Counted from the first letter of the stretch, positions 43,912 to 53,275 are shown. The stretch: DNA of 64,000 bases from CAHJXG01 sp964235485 (GCA_964235485.1 CAXSAZ010000016.1:17251-81250), one strand, 5' to 3'. Translations and numbers: made by a program. The notes: generated by a model not told the origin, from the letters alone.

Positions 43912-44886
43912 TCAGGGGATCAGCACGGTGCTTCCCGTCGTTTTGCGCGCTTCCAACGCGCGGTGCGCCTCGGCCGCGTCCTTCAAGGCGAAGGTCTGGT
44001 TGACCTTGATCTGCACCGCGCCGGACGCCACCACTTGCATCAGGTCCTCCGCCGACCGCTCAAGGTCGGCCCGCGACGCCGTGTACGTGGCCAGCGTCGG
44101 GCGGGTCAGGAACAGGCTGCCCTTGGCGGCGAGCACGGCGATCTCGAACGGGGGCACCGGGCCGGAGGAATTTCCGTAGCTGACCATGGTGCCGAGCGGC
44201 GCCAGGCAGTCCAGGCTGGCGGTGAAGGTGTCCTTGCCCACGCTGTCATACACGACGGGCACCATCTTGCCGCCCGTGATCTTCTTGACCTCCGACGCCA
44301 GCTTGTCATGGCCGACGACCACGTGGGCCGCGCCGTGTTCCTTCGCGATGCGCGCCTTTTCATCCGTGGACGCGACGCCGATCACGGTTGCGCCCAGGTG
44401 CTTCGCCCATTGGCACAGGATCAGCCCGACCCCGCCTGCCGCGGCGTGGACCAGGATCGTGTCGCCGTTCTTCACGGGAAAGGTGCGGCGCAGGAGGTAC
44501 TGCGCCGTCATGCCTTGCAGCATCATGGCCGCCGCCGTCCGGTCGCTGATCCCGTCGGGCACGCGGACCACGCGGTCGGCGGAGATCACCCGATCCGTGG
44601 AATACGCCCCAATCGGCCCGGCGGCGTAGGCAACGCGGTCGCCGACCTTGAGGCCGGCCACGTCCGAGCCGACCGCCTGAACGGTGCCGGCCGCTTCCAT
44701 GCCCAAGGTCGCCGGCAGGGACGGCGCCTTGTAAAGACCGTTCCTGAAGTAAACGTCGATGTAGTTCAGGCCGATCGCGGCGTGGTGGACCAGCACCTCG
44801 GCGGGGCCAGGCTCGGGCGTCGGCACGTCGTCCCACTGCATGGCTTCCGGCCCGCCATAGGCGTGGATGCGGATTGCGTGCGCCAT
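43912..44886 (-). CDS. qorA: NADPH:quinone oxidoreductase (zinc-independent MDR)
   Basis: 324 residues, typical QorA. N-terminal IRIHAYGGPEAMQWDDVPTP, motif GLNYIDVYFRNGLYK near 50, Rossmann VHAAAGGVGLILCQWAK near 145, and the C-terminal TTGSTVLIP. No zinc-ligand cysteines of classical alcohol dehydrogenases. Reduces quinones with NADPH in the family. AGGAGAGGTAACG precedes ATG. Confidence 0.92.
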   Translation of the reverse strand: MAHAIRIHAYGGPEAMQWDDVPTPEPGPAEVLVHHAAIGLNYIDVYFRNGLYKAPSLPATLGMEAAGTVQAVGSDVAGLKVGDRVAYAAGPIGAYSTDRVISADRVVRVPDGISDRTAAAMMLQGMTAQYLLRRTFPVKNGDTILVHAAAGGVGLILCQWAKHLGATVIGVASTDEKARIAKEHGAAHVVVGHDKLASEVKKITGGKMVPVVYDSVGKDTFTASLDCLAPLGTMVSYGNSSGPVPPFEIAVLAAKGSLFLTRPTLATYTASRADLERSAEDLMQVVASGAVQIKVNQTFALKDAAEAHRALEARKTTGSTVLIP

Positions 44887-44923
44887 CGTTACCTCTCCTC
44901 CGTGCGCCGCGACCGACGGCGTG

Positions 44924-45373
44924 TCATGCGGGTCGGGCTTCGAGTTGGATCAGATACCGCTTCGTGTCCAGGCCCACCCCATCGGAGTATCCGCCCAGGC
45001 CGCGAACCGCGACTGCCCGGTGGCACGGGACCAGGATGGGGAGCGGATTGCGCCGGGCAGCCGCCGCGACGGTCCGGGCATTCCCGCCGGCCCTGTGCGC
45101 GACGGCGGAATACGTCCATGTTTGCCCGCATGGAATCGACGCGAGAGTCGCCCAAACCCTTTGCTGATAGGCGGAGCCGACCACCGGCCGGATCGGCAGG
45201 TCGAACGCTTGCCGGTCGCCATCAAGGTATTCGTGCATCTGCTCGCGCGCTTGCGCCAGAAGCGGGGTTTCCTCCTGGTCGCGTCCCCATCCCCAATCCA
45301 CGGCGACAATGGCGCCGTCATCCTCGGAGAACGTCAAGGCGCCGAACGGGGCATGGATGGACAATTGCGGCAA
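44924..45373 (-). CDS. ogt: methylated-DNA-[protein]-cysteine S-methyltransferase
   Basis: 149 residues, Ogt-size. Suicide repair of O6-methylguanine: active-site motif PILVPCHRAVAVRGLGGYS near 112-130, and helix-turn-helix region IPCGQTWTYSAVAHRAGGNA. The usual Asn of the Asn hinge is replaced in AAAARRNPLPI, where the family has A..NRNP. Divergent from rsmG with 107 bp between. Confidence 0.9.
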   Translation of the reverse strand: MPQLSIHAPFGALTFSEDDGAIVAVDWGWGRDQEETPLLAQAREQMHEYLDGDRQAFDLPIRPVVGSAYQQRVWATLASIPCGQTWTYSAVAHRAGGNARTVAAAARRNPLPILVPCHRAVAVRGLGGYSDGVGLDTKRYLIQLEARPA

Positions 45374-45480
45374 TCGGGGCCTCGTCAGCTTCGCGGCGCG
45401 CGTCTGCCATGTTAGGCCCGGCTGAACAGTTTGTCATGCAGGGCCGGCAACTCCACCGCCGGGCATGGGGGGAAGAACGA

Positions 45481-46098
45481 TTGACGCCCGTGTACGGCAA
45501 GACGCCCGACGTTTCGATGGACGGCGTTCCACGTGAAACGGCGGAGCGGCTCCAGCAATTCGCCGCCCTGCTGCAGAAATGGACGAAGTCGATCAATCTG
45601 GTGTCCCAAGGCGACCGCGACCACCTGTGGCCGCGCCACATCGGGGACAGCCTGCGGTTCCTGCCCCTCATCCCCCCAGGCACCCCGCGCGGCATGGACC
45701 TCGGCTCCGGGGCTGGGTTCCCCGGCCTCGTCGTGGCCCTGGCGTCGGGCATCCCCTTCGACCTCATCGAGGCCGACAGCCGCAAAGCCGCTTTCCTGAT
45801 CGAGGCCCAGCGTGTAACCGATGCTCCTGTCCAAGTACACTGCACGCGCATCGAGGAGTTGTCGCTGCCCCGCGTCCCGCTCATCACCGCCCGCGCCCTC
45901 GCGCCGCTTCCGGCGCTCCTGGCGCACGCCCACCGCCTGCTGGCCCCCGGCGGCACCGCCTTGTTCGCGAAGGGCGCGCGCGTCGAGGACGAGATCGCCC
46001 AAGCGGAGAAGCACTGGCGCATGAGCATCAAGCGGTTCGACCACGGGAGCGGTGGCGGCTCGACGATCCTGGCCGTGACTGAGGTCGCCCATGCTTGA
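45481..46098 (+). CDS. rsmG: 16S rRNA (guanine527-N7)-methyltransferase
   Basis: About 205 residues from TTG 45481, which has GGGGGAAG 6 bases upstream; ATG 45517 (193 residues) is the alternative. SAM-binding MDLGSGAGFPGLVVALA near 80, ESDS-equivalent IEADSRKAAFL and ITARALAPLPALLAHA. It methylates G527 of 16S rRNA. The usual upstream mnmG is absent here. A near-consensus parS lies inside its first codons. The stop overlaps parA by 8 bp. Confidence 0.92.
   Translation: MTPVYGKTPDVSMDGVPRETAERLQQFAALLQKWTKSINLVSQGDRDHLWPRHIGDSLRFLPLIPPGTPRGMDLGSGAGFPGLVVALASGIPFDLIEADSRKAAFLIEAQRVTDAPVQVHCTRIEELSLPRVPLITARALAPLPALLAHAHRLLAPGGTALFAKGARVEDEIAQAEKHWRMSIKRFDHGSGGGSTILAVTEVAHA
45525..45540. promoter_or_regulatory. 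parS: parS-like centromere site
   Basis: CGTTCCACGTGAAACG matches the parS consensus TGTTTCACGTGAAACA at 13 of 16 positions, with the core CACGTGAAAC intact. It is inside the rsmG 5' end, about 550 bp before parA. ParB would bind and spread from it to segregate the origin region. Confidence 0.75.
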
Positions 46099-46915
46099 AG
46101 CGCCCGTCCAGACCGCCGCTCCATCGCCCGGCGAAGCCCAGCCGACCCGTATCCTGGCAATTGCCAACCAGAAAGGCGGCGTCGGCAAGACCACGACGGC
46201 GATCAACCTCGCGACGGCGCTCGCAACCGCCGGGGAAAGCGTGCTGCTGGTCGATCTGGACCCCCAGGGCAACGCATCGACGGGGCTGGGCATCGGCCAA
46301 TCGCGGCGGGAACGCGGGACCTACACGACGCTGGTGGGCGAGGACAGCATCGCCGCCACCGCCGTCGCCACGGCCGTGCCCAACCTCCATGTCCTGCCGG
46401 CGGACGCCGACCTCGCCGGGGCCGAGATCGAGCTGGCCGGGTCGGAGCGGCGCGAGTACCGGCTGCGGCAGGCGCTCGCCGCCGCCGCCGGGCGCCACAG
46501 CTTCGTCCTGATCGACTGCCCGCCCTCCTTCGGCCTGCTCACGGTCAACGGCCTGGTCGCGGCCGATGCGGTGCTGGTGCCCCTGCAATGCGAGTTCTTC
46601 GCCCTGGAAGGCATCAGCCAACTCGTGCGCACCATCGAGCGCGTCCAGCAGCACCTCAACCCCCGGCTCGCCCTGCAAGGCATCGTGCTGACGATGTTCG
46701 ACAAGCGCAACAACCTGTCGGAGCTTGTCGCCGCCGACGTGCGCAGCTTCTTCGGTTCCCTCGTTTACCAGACGGTGATCCCGCGCAACGTGCGGGTGTC
46801 CGAAGCGCCGAGCCATGGCAAGCCGGTCATGCTCTACGACCTCCGCTCGCCCGGCGCCCAGGCCTATCTTCGCCTCGCCGTCGAGGTGCTGCGGCGGGAG
46901 CAGCGGGGGAAGTGA
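46091..46915 (+). CDS. parA: chromosome partitioning ATPase ParA (Soj)
   Basis: 274 residues. Deviant Walker A KGGVGKTTTAINLATAL near 30, Walker A' LVDLDPQGNAST, Walker B FVLIDCPPSFGLL. Non-specific DNA-binding ATPase that moves ParB-parS complexes. It overlaps rsmG and, by GTGA, parB, so the three are co-translated. Confidence 0.95.
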   Translation: MLEAPVQTAAPSPGEAQPTRILAIANQKGGVGKTTTAINLATALATAGESVLLVDLDPQGNASTGLGIGQSRRERGTYTTLVGEDSIAATAVATAVPNLHVLPADADLAGAEIELAGSERREYRLRQALAAAAGRHSFVLIDCPPSFGLLTVNGLVAADAVLVPLQCEFFALEGISQLVRTIERVQQHLNPRLALQGIVLTMFDKRNNLSELVAADVRSFFGSLVYQTVIPRNVRVSEAPSHGKPVMLYDLRSPGAQAYLRLAVEVLRREQRGK

Positions 46916-47775
46916 CGGAGCGCGACGCCTCTCCCCGGCTCGGTCGCGGCCTCGCGGCGTTGTTCGGGGACGCGGTGCCTGCTGCCGCCCCGGACGCCGC
47001 GCCGCGCGCCACCCTGCCCCTCGCTTCCCTGGAACCCGGGCCGTTCCAGCCGCGGGTTGCCATGGACCCCGGACGGCTGGAGGAGCTTGCCGCTTCCATC
47101 AAGCAGCAGGGCGTCTTGCAGCCGATCCTGGCGCGCCCGCACCCGGCGGCGCCGGGGCGCTACCAGATCATCGCCGGCGAACGCCGGTGGCGGGCGGCCC
47201 AGGCCGCGGGGCTGAAGGAGGCCCCGGTCCTCATCCGCAAGCTGTCCGACTCGGACGCCATGGCGGCGTCCCTGGTGGAAAACCTGCAGCGCCAGGACCT
47301 CGATCCCATCGAAGAGGCGCAAGGCTACAAGCGGCTGATGGGCGAGTTCGGCCTCACCCAGGACCAGTTGGGCGGCCTGGTCGGCAAGTCGCGGAGCCAT
47401 GTCGCCAACACGATGCGCCTGCTGGGCCTGCCGAGTGGCGTCCAGGTGCATGTGCAATCCGGCGCGCTGTCCGCCGGGCACGCCCGCGCGCTGCTGGGCC
47501 ATGCGGCGCCGGAGGCTGCGGCGCGCACCGTGATGGCCCGCGGCCTGAACGTCCGGCAAACCGAGGCGCTGACCCAGCGCAGCCTGCGCACCCCGGCTTC
47601 GGCCGATCAGGAGCCGCCGCGGGACCGGGAGATCGTTTCGCTGGAGCGCGACCTCGCGGCCCGGCTCGGCCTCAAGGTGCAGATCGAGTTCGACGGCGCC
47701 GGCGGCAGCGTCCGCGTCCATTACCGGACGCTGGACCAGCTCGATGGCATCCTGGCGCTGCTCCGGCGCGACTGA
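46912..47775 (+). CDS. parB: chromosome partitioning protein ParB (Spo0J)
   Basis: 287 residues. N-terminal RLGRGLAALFGD, ParB/Srx CTPase motifs PFQPRV, GERRWRAAQAAGLKEAPV near 90, ENLQRQDLDPIEEA, HTH region LTQDQLGGLVGKSRSHVANT near 150, and a C-terminal dimerisation part ending ILALLRRD. Binds parS and forms a sliding CTP clamp. GTG start overlapping the parA stop. Confidence 0.95.
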   Translation: MTERDASPRLGRGLAALFGDAVPAAAPDAAPRATLPLASLEPGPFQPRVAMDPGRLEELAASIKQQGVLQPILARPHPAAPGRYQIIAGERRWRAAQAAGLKEAPVLIRKLSDSDAMAASLVENLQRQDLDPIEEAQGYKRLMGEFGLTQDQLGGLVGKSRSHVANTMRLLGLPSGVQVHVQSGALSAGHARALLGHAAPEAAARTVMARGLNVRQTEALTQRSLRTPASADQEPPRDREIVSLERDLAARLGLKVQIEFDGAGGSVRVHYRTLDQLDGILALLRRD

Positions 47776-47793
47776 CGGCCGCTCGCACCTCCA

Positions 47794-48283
47794 TCAACCC
47801 CGGAACCACTCCAGCTCACAGCGCGGATCGCTGACCGCCCGACCCGTGGCGTGCAGCAGGCCATCCCTGCCCCGCTGCAGCTCCAATGGCTCCAACGACA
47901 AGTATGTGCCGCCATTCTCGGCCTTGTCGAGGATGCACACGACCGCCTTGTCGCCCTGGCTCCTGAGCACCGTGATCGCAAACAGCCAGGAATGGCTGGG
48001 CAGCCTCATCTTGATGCTGTTCGCATCACCCTCAACCGGACTCATCTCCGTAAATCCGTTTTGGGCTAAGGTCTTCGTCCCGGGCTATCAGTCCAGGACG
48101 GATAGAGTTGGGGAATGAGGTGACGTCGAGGGTCCTGGCGACCTCCGACGGCAGGAGTTCGGCAGACCAGCAGGCGGGCGCCAGCACCATCGCCACCATG
48201 GCGGTGAGGTAGGTCGCAGCGGCCTGCGCAAAGCCTCTTCGGCGACCCCACCAGCCCGGATCGGCGCCGCGCACTCGGATCAA
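47794..48283 (-). pseudogene. secreted small protein, apparently frameshifted
   Basis: Two minus-strand frames join into one plausible protein. Frame A (TTG 48283 overlapping the holA stop) gives a signal-peptide-like segment (YLTAMVAMVLAPACWSAELL) and TLDVTSFPNSIRPG. About position 48090 the coding signal moves to frame B (TKTLAQNGFTEMSPVEGD) and runs through MRLPSHSWLFAITVLRSQ to LEWFRG at 47794. Frame A alone ends at 48032 with less protein-like residues. Unknown family. An indel mutation or sequencing error is likely; two separate small genes is the alternative. Confidence 0.5.
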
Positions 48284-49296
48284 CCCCGGCCCCGCGCCGC
48301 CTCACCCTGCCGCGCCAAGCCCAGCAGCATCCGCCGCACCAGCAGCCCATCCAAGGCCCCGGTCTGCTTGCAGGCCAGCTCGACCCGGCGCACCTCCTCC
48401 ATCGCCTGCGCCAGCCTGCGCGGACTCCACGAACCGAGCGCCTGCGTAAACGCCGCCACCCGCTTGAAGAACACCGGCGGCCGCAACGCCCGCACCGCGT
48501 CCGCCGCCGAAAGCCCGGCCGCCATATGCCCCCGCGCCACGTGCGTCTTGCCGAGATGCGCCAGCACGCCCCGGGTGAACGCCACGGGCGCCATGCCCTC
48601 GGCCAGCGTGCGCTCCGCCGCCGTGTCGGCCGCCGCGACATCCCCCGCCATCGCCGCATACACGGCATCGTCGAACGACGCCGCGGCCAGGTCGCCCACG
48701 CAGGCCCGCACCGCCTCAAGATCAAGCCGCCGGTCCGCACCGGCATACAGGATCAGCTTCTCCACCTCGCCCCGCGTCGATCCGCGGTCGCTGCCCACGT
48801 GGTCCGTGAGCCAACGCAGCGCCTCCGCGTCCAGCCGCACGCCGGCCGCCGCCAGCCCACCCTCGATGGCGTCCTGCAAGGCGCGGCCTTCCTCCGGGTA
48901 GCAGGCAACCGACGCGCCGTTCGCCGCCGCCTCCACGAGCGCCCGCAGCTTGGACCGGCTCGGCAGCGCCCCGGCTTCCAGCACGGTCAGGCTGTCCCCG
49001 GCGGTCTCGGCCACCTGCTTCACGGCGGCCGTCAGCCCGTCGCCCGCGTCGCGGACCCGGATCACCCGCCGCCCGCCCATCATGGAAATCGCCGTGGCCT
49101 CCTCCAGCAGCCGCGGATGGTCCTCCCGCGACAGCCAGGCGACGCGGAACGGGTCGTCCCGCCCCCCGATCACGGCCTGCGTCAGCGCGTCGGCGCGATG
49201 GCGCACGGTCCCTTCGTCCTCGCCGTGCAGCAGCACGACGCGCACGGCGCCGGGGTCCCGCAGGAACGCCGCGGTCCGCCGGGCATCCAGCTTCAC
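48280..49296 (-). CDS. holA: DNA polymerase III delta subunit
   Basis: 338 residues. N-terminal VVLLHGEDEGTVRHRADAL (HolA family), middle region LRWLTDHVGSDRGSTRGEVEKL, and a C-terminal clamp-loader collar segment ending LLVRRMLLGLARQGEA. Loads the beta clamp. GTG 49296 is chosen, 7 bp after the lptE stop. Order holA-lptE-leuS is typical for alphaproteobacteria. Confidence 0.9.
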   Translation of the reverse strand: MKLDARRTAAFLRDPGAVRVVLLHGEDEGTVRHRADALTQAVIGGRDDPFRVAWLSREDHPRLLEEATAISMMGGRRVIRVRDAGDGLTAAVKQVAETAGDSLTVLEAGALPSRSKLRALVEAAANGASVACYPEEGRALQDAIEGGLAAAGVRLDAEALRWLTDHVGSDRGSTRGEVEKLILYAGADRRLDLEAVRACVGDLAAASFDDAVYAAMAGDVAAADTAAERTLAEGMAPVAFTRGVLAHLGKTHVARGHMAAGLSAADAVRALRPPVFFKRVAAFTQALGSWSPRRLAQAMEEVRRVELACKQTGALDGLLVRRMLLGLARQGEAARGRG

Positions 49297-49303
49297 GCCG
49301 TTT

Positions 49304-49840
49304 TCACGTCGTCTCGGCCCGGCGCAGGAAGAACGCCCCGACCTGCGTGCTGATCTGGTCCGCAAGCGCCGCCGCCACCCGGCGGATCACCACCTCGCTT
49401 TCCAGGTCGGCCGCGAAGAACTGCTGGTTCAGGATGTTGTAGCCGTCGAGAATCCGGCTGCTGCCCTGGGCAAGCACGGCGTGGTCCAACGACAGCACTC
49501 TCAGGACCCACGGCGCCGACCCGATCAAGCGCACGCGGGAGGAGGAGCTGTCGCGCTGGATCGCAATCGCCTCGGCCTCGACCGCGATGGAGGCGACCAG
49601 CTCGTACCGCTTGGCCGTCCCGGTGCCGGTCCCCTCGAACCGCTGCTGCAATTCCTGCCGCAGCAATTGGCCGGGCCGGTCGGAGAACACGGGAACGTAG
49701 ATCGCCGCCATCTCCGCCGCGGCCGGGCCGGGCGCCCCGGAGGCCGTCGGCGCGTAAAGTGGCCGGAACCCGCACCCGGCCAGCACCGCCCCGCCGCCCA
49801 GCAGCGCGACCCGCCGTCCCAACGCACGCGCGCCCGGCAT
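49304..49840 (-). CDS. lptE: LPS assembly lipoprotein LptE
   Basis: 178 residues. Lipoprotein signal with lipobox LAGC (GGGAVLAGCGFRPLYAP), making it an outer-membrane lipoprotein plugging LptD. The GFRPLY motif after the Cys is characteristic of the family. Lies between leuS and holA with gaps of 5 and 7 bp. Confidence 0.88.
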   Translation of the reverse strand: MPGARALGRRVALLGGGAVLAGCGFRPLYAPTASGAPGPAAAEMAAIYVPVFSDRPGQLLRQELQQRFEGTGTGTAKRYELVASIAVEAEAIAIQRDSSSSRVRLIGSAPWVLRVLSLDHAVLAQGSSRILDGYNILNQQFFAADLESEVVIRRVAAALADQISTQVGAFFLRRAETT

Positions 49841-49845
49841 CCCCG

Positions 49846-52473
49846 TCAGCCCGCCACCACGAAGTTCACGATCCGGTCCGGCACATGGATGCGCTTCACC
49901 ACCCGCCGTCCTTCCAGCGCGCGCTGCACGTTCGGGTCCGCCTCCGCCGCCGCATAGGCCGCCGCCGCGTCCGCGCCCGGCGGCAGCGCCACCGTCGCGC
50001 GCAGCTTGCCCATCACCTGCACCGCCAGCGTGACCGTTTCGACCGTGAGCAGGTCCGGGTCCGCTTCCGGCCAGGGCAGGTCGCACACCAGGGCGGCGCG
50101 CCCGGGATCGAGCATGGACCCGATCTCCTCCGCCAAATGCGGCGCCATGGGCGCGAGCAGCCGGGCCATGGTGGCGACGGCCTCGTGCCGCGCCCAAGCC
50201 AGGCCGTCATCCCCCGCCCCGGCGCGCTCCGCCTCCCCCATCGCCGACGCAAGCTCGTATAGCCGCGCCACCGCGAGGTTGAACGCGAAGGTCTCCAACG
50301 CTTCCGTCACCGCCGCAATCGTGCGGTGGGTGGCGCGGCGCAATGTCATCGCGGCCGGCCCCATGCTGCCCGGCATAGCCGCCGGGCAAGGCACCCGCGC
50401 CACGCTTGCCGCCAGCCGGTGCGCCCGCTGGATGAAGCGCGACGCACCGGCGACCCCGCTTTCCGTCCACTCGATGTCGCGGTCCGGCGGGTTGTCCGAC
50501 AGCACGAACCACCGCGCCGTGTCCGCGCCGTAACGGGCGATGATCGCCGCCGGGTCCACCGTGTTGCGCTTCGACTTCGACATCTTCTCGATCCGCCCGA
50601 CCGTCACCGGCTCCTGCGTTCCGACGTGCCGGGCGGTGCCGTCCGGCTGGCGTTCCACCTCCTCCGGATACAGCCAGCGCCCGTCGGCGCCCTTGTAGCT
50701 TTCGTGCGTCACCATGCCCTGGGTGAACAGCCCGGCGAACGGCTCCGACAACCCGAGATGGCCCGTCGCCTGCATCGCCCGCACGAAGAAGCGCGAATAA
50801 AGCAGGTGCAGGATCGCGTGCTCGATCCCGCCGATGTATTGATCGACCGGCAGCCACCCATCCGCCGCCTCCCGCGCGACGGGTACGGCGGCCTGTGGGC
50901 TACAGAAGCGGGCGAAGTACCACGAGCTGTCCACGAAGGTGTCGAACGTGTCGGTTTCCCGCTGCGCCGGGGTGCCGCATTGCGGGCAGGCGACGTGCTT
51001 CCAGGTCGGGTGGTGGTCGAGCGGGTTGCCCGGCTGGTCAAACGTCGCGTCTTCCGGCAGCCGCACCGGCAAGTCCGCGTCCGGCACCGGCACCACGCCG
51101 CAGGCGCCGCAATGGATCACCGGGATCGGGCAGCCCCAATAACGCTGGCGGCTCACGCCCCAGTCCCGCAGGCGCCAGTTCACCACGCCGGTGCCAGTGC
51201 CCTCGCGTTCCAGCGCCTCGATGGCCGCGCGCCGGGCCGCCTCGGTGTCCATGCCGTCCAGGAACCCCGAGTGGATTATGGTCCCCGGCCCGTCATACGC
51301 GGCGGCGCCCACGGCGAAGCCCTCCGCCGCCTCACCGGGTGGCAGCACGACCGCCGGGGTCGCCAAGCCGTACTTGCGGGCGAAATCGAGGTCCCGCTGG
51401 TCGCCTGCTGGGCAGCCGAAGATCGCGCCCGTGCCGTATTCCATGAGCACGAAGTTCGCGATCCACACCGGGAACGTTTGGCCCGGCATCAGCGGATGAC
51501 CAACGCGCAGGCCGGTGTCGAACCCTTGCTTCTCCGCCGACTCGATCACCGCCTCGCTGGTGCCCATGCTTCGGCATTGCGCCACGAAGGCCGCTGCCGC
51601 CGGATTGCGCGCCGCCACACTCGCCGAAACCGGGTGCTCCGGCGCCAGCGCCACGAACGACATGCCGAACAGCGTATCCGGCCGGGTGGTGAACACCTCG
51701 ACGTCCTGCTCGGCGTCCGGCGGATCGACAAGGGGAAAGCGCACCCGCGCGCCCTCGCTGCGTCCGATCCAGCGGGCCTGCATGGTCCGCACCCGCTCCG
51801 GCCAGCGGTGGAGGCCGTCGAGCGCGGCCAACAGTTCCGGAGCGTACTCCGTGATGCGCAGAGACCATTGGGACAGCTTGCGCTTTTCCACGGTGGCGCC
51901 CGACCGCCAGCCGCGGCCGTCGATCACCTGCTCGTTGGCCAGCACGGTGCCGTCCACCGGGTCCCAGTTGACCCAGCTTTCCCTACGCTCCGCCAACCCG
52001 GCCCGCATGAAGTCCAGGAACAGCTTCTGCTGCTGCCCGTAGTACTCCGGGTCGCAGGTCGCGAATTCGCGCGACCAGTCGATGGACAGGCCCATGCGCT
52101 TCAGCTCGGCGCGCATCGCAGCGATGTTGCTGTAGGTCCACTCGGCCGGATGCACGCCGCGCTCCCGCGCCGCGTTCTCCGCCGGCAGGCCGAAGGCGTC
52201 CCAGCCCATCGGGTGCAGCACGGCATAGCCCCGGGCGCGCTTGTAGCGGGCCACCACATCGCCCAGCGCATAGTTGCGCACGTGGCCCATGTGGATCTTC
52301 CCGCTGGGATACATGAACATTTCCAGCACGTAGTACTTCGGCTTGCCGTCCGCCGGCACGTCCGCCACGCGGAAGCACCCGGCCGCATCCCACGCCTGCT
52401 GCCAGCGCGGCTCGGCGGCGCGGAAGTCGTAGCTCGGCCCATCCGTGGCGGTCATAGCGGGCACATCATTCAT
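49846..52473 (-). CDS. leuS: leucyl-tRNA synthetase
   Basis: 875 residues, class I synthetase. HIGH-type motif PSGKIHMGHVRNYALGD near 55, editing domain including GTGAIFGCPAGDQRDLDFA, zinc-type Cys pairs in CGACGVVPVPDADLP, and KMSKS in IEKMSKSKRNTVDPAAI near 640. Charges tRNA-Leu. An alternative in-frame ATG lies 6 codons downstream. Confidence 0.97.
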   Translation of the reverse strand: MNDVPAMTATDGPSYDFRAAEPRWQQAWDAAGCFRVADVPADGKPKYYVLEMFMYPSGKIHMGHVRNYALGDVVARYKRARGYAVLHPMGWDAFGLPAENAARERGVHPAEWTYSNIAAMRAELKRMGLSIDWSREFATCDPEYYGQQQKLFLDFMRAGLAERRESWVNWDPVDGTVLANEQVIDGRGWRSGATVEKRKLSQWSLRITEYAPELLAALDGLHRWPERVRTMQARWIGRSEGARVRFPLVDPPDAEQDVEVFTTRPDTLFGMSFVALAPEHPVSASVAARNPAAAAFVAQCRSMGTSEAVIESAEKQGFDTGLRVGHPLMPGQTFPVWIANFVLMEYGTGAIFGCPAGDQRDLDFARKYGLATPAVVLPPGEAAEGFAVGAAAYDGPGTIIHSGFLDGMDTEAARRAAIEALEREGTGTGVVNWRLRDWGVSRQRYWGCPIPVIHCGACGVVPVPDADLPVRLPEDATFDQPGNPLDHHPTWKHVACPQCGTPAQRETDTFDTFVDSSWYFARFCSPQAAVPVAREAADGWLPVDQYIGGIEHAILHLLYSRFFVRAMQATGHLGLSEPFAGLFTQGMVTHESYKGADGRWLYPEEVERQPDGTARHVGTQEPVTVGRIEKMSKSKRNTVDPAAIIARYGADTARWFVLSDNPPDRDIEWTESGVAGASRFIQRAHRLAASVARVPCPAAMPGSMGPAAMTLRRATHRTIAAVTEALETFAFNLAVARLYELASAMGEAERAGAGDDGLAWARHEAVATMARLLAPMAPHLAEEIGSMLDPGRAALVCDLPWPEADPDLLTVETVTLAVQVMGKLRATVALPPGADAAAAYAAAEADPNVQRALEGRRVVKRIHVPDRIVNFVVAG

Positions 52474-52510
52474 AGGGCGCAGCCTACCTTCGACAACTGC
52501 TGGTTACATT

Positions 52511-52560
52511 CGCCAGCCCGGATGGCCACGCCAGCTCGGATGGCTACGCCAGCCCGGCCA
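52511..52560. repeat. 18-bp tandem repeat, about 2.7 copies
   Basis: Unit CGCCAGCCCGGATGGCCA, second copy with two changes, third partial. Lies in the 107-bp gap between the DUF3576 gene stop and the leuS start, so in the leuS 5' region. Confidence 0.65.
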
Positions 52561-52580
52561 TTCCGGCAACGGGCGTCGCG

Positions 52581-53117
52581 TCACGACCCGGCCACCTGCG
52601 ACCGCAGTTCCCGCGCCCGGGCGAGGACCTTGTTCTCGATCTCGCTCGTGGTCACGGGGCTGACGGGCTGATCGACCCATTGGCCGCCCTGCGCCACCTG
52701 CCGGAAGATCGACACCTTGACGCCGTCCGCGCGAAGCTGGCGCCCGAGGATGTAGGCGGTCGCCTTGAACCGCTCCCCGCCGCCCGTCGGCGGCTGATAC
52801 CAGTCGGTGATGATCACGCCCCCGAACGGGTCCGCGGACGCCAGCGGCATGAACGACAGCGTGTCCAGCGCCCCGCGCCACAGATAAGCGTTGACGCCCA
52901 GCGCCCCGCCCCCGTCCTGCGCCTGGGCGGAGCCGGCCGCGCCCTTGCCGATGCCGATGGCCAGGCCCTGGTCGCCGAACAGCTTGCCGCGTTCGACGTT
53001 CTTGGTGCGGTAGTCCTGATACTCGTCCTCCGCCACCGGGCGCACCTTTGCCGGGCCGCAGGCGGCCAGCGCCAGAACCGCGATCAGGACAAGAATGGGG
53101 GCCGTGCGGTGCGACAT
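52581..53117 (-). CDS. DUF3576 lipoprotein
   Basis: 178 residues. Lipobox in LIAVLALAACGPAKV (Cys near 20). Conserved DUF3576 segments LGVNAYLWRGALDTLSFMPL, DPFGGVIITDWYQPP and FKATAYILGRQLRADGVKV. Family is alphaproteobacterial, function unknown, commonly next to leuS as here, probably at the outer membrane or periplasm. Confidence 0.88.
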   Translation of the reverse strand: MSHRTAPILVLIAVLALAACGPAKVRPVAEDEYQDYRTKNVERGKLFGDQGLAIGIGKGAAGSAQAQDGGGALGVNAYLWRGALDTLSFMPLASADPFGGVIITDWYQPPTGGGERFKATAYILGRQLRADGVKVSIFRQVAQGGQWVDQPVSPVTTSEIENKVLARARELRSQVAGS

Positions 53118-53226
53118 AAGGAAACCTACCCGAAAACGGCGCGAAGCGCGCCGCGCAGCGTCATAGCCCGGCGTTGCCGCAGCGCCAAGCCGGGCCGCAA
53201 GCGGCCGGCACGCCCCAAACGCAGAC

Positions 53227-53250
53227 GGGGCGGTGGTTGCCCACCGCCCC
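53227..53250 (-). terminator. hairpin after the porin gene
   Basis: Perfect 10-bp stem GGGGCGGTGG / CCACCGCCCC with loop TTGC, 26 bp after the porin stop in the direction of transcription. No T-run. Confidence 0.65.
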
Positions 53251-53275
53251 GCCCACCCGCAAGGAACGCCGTCGA

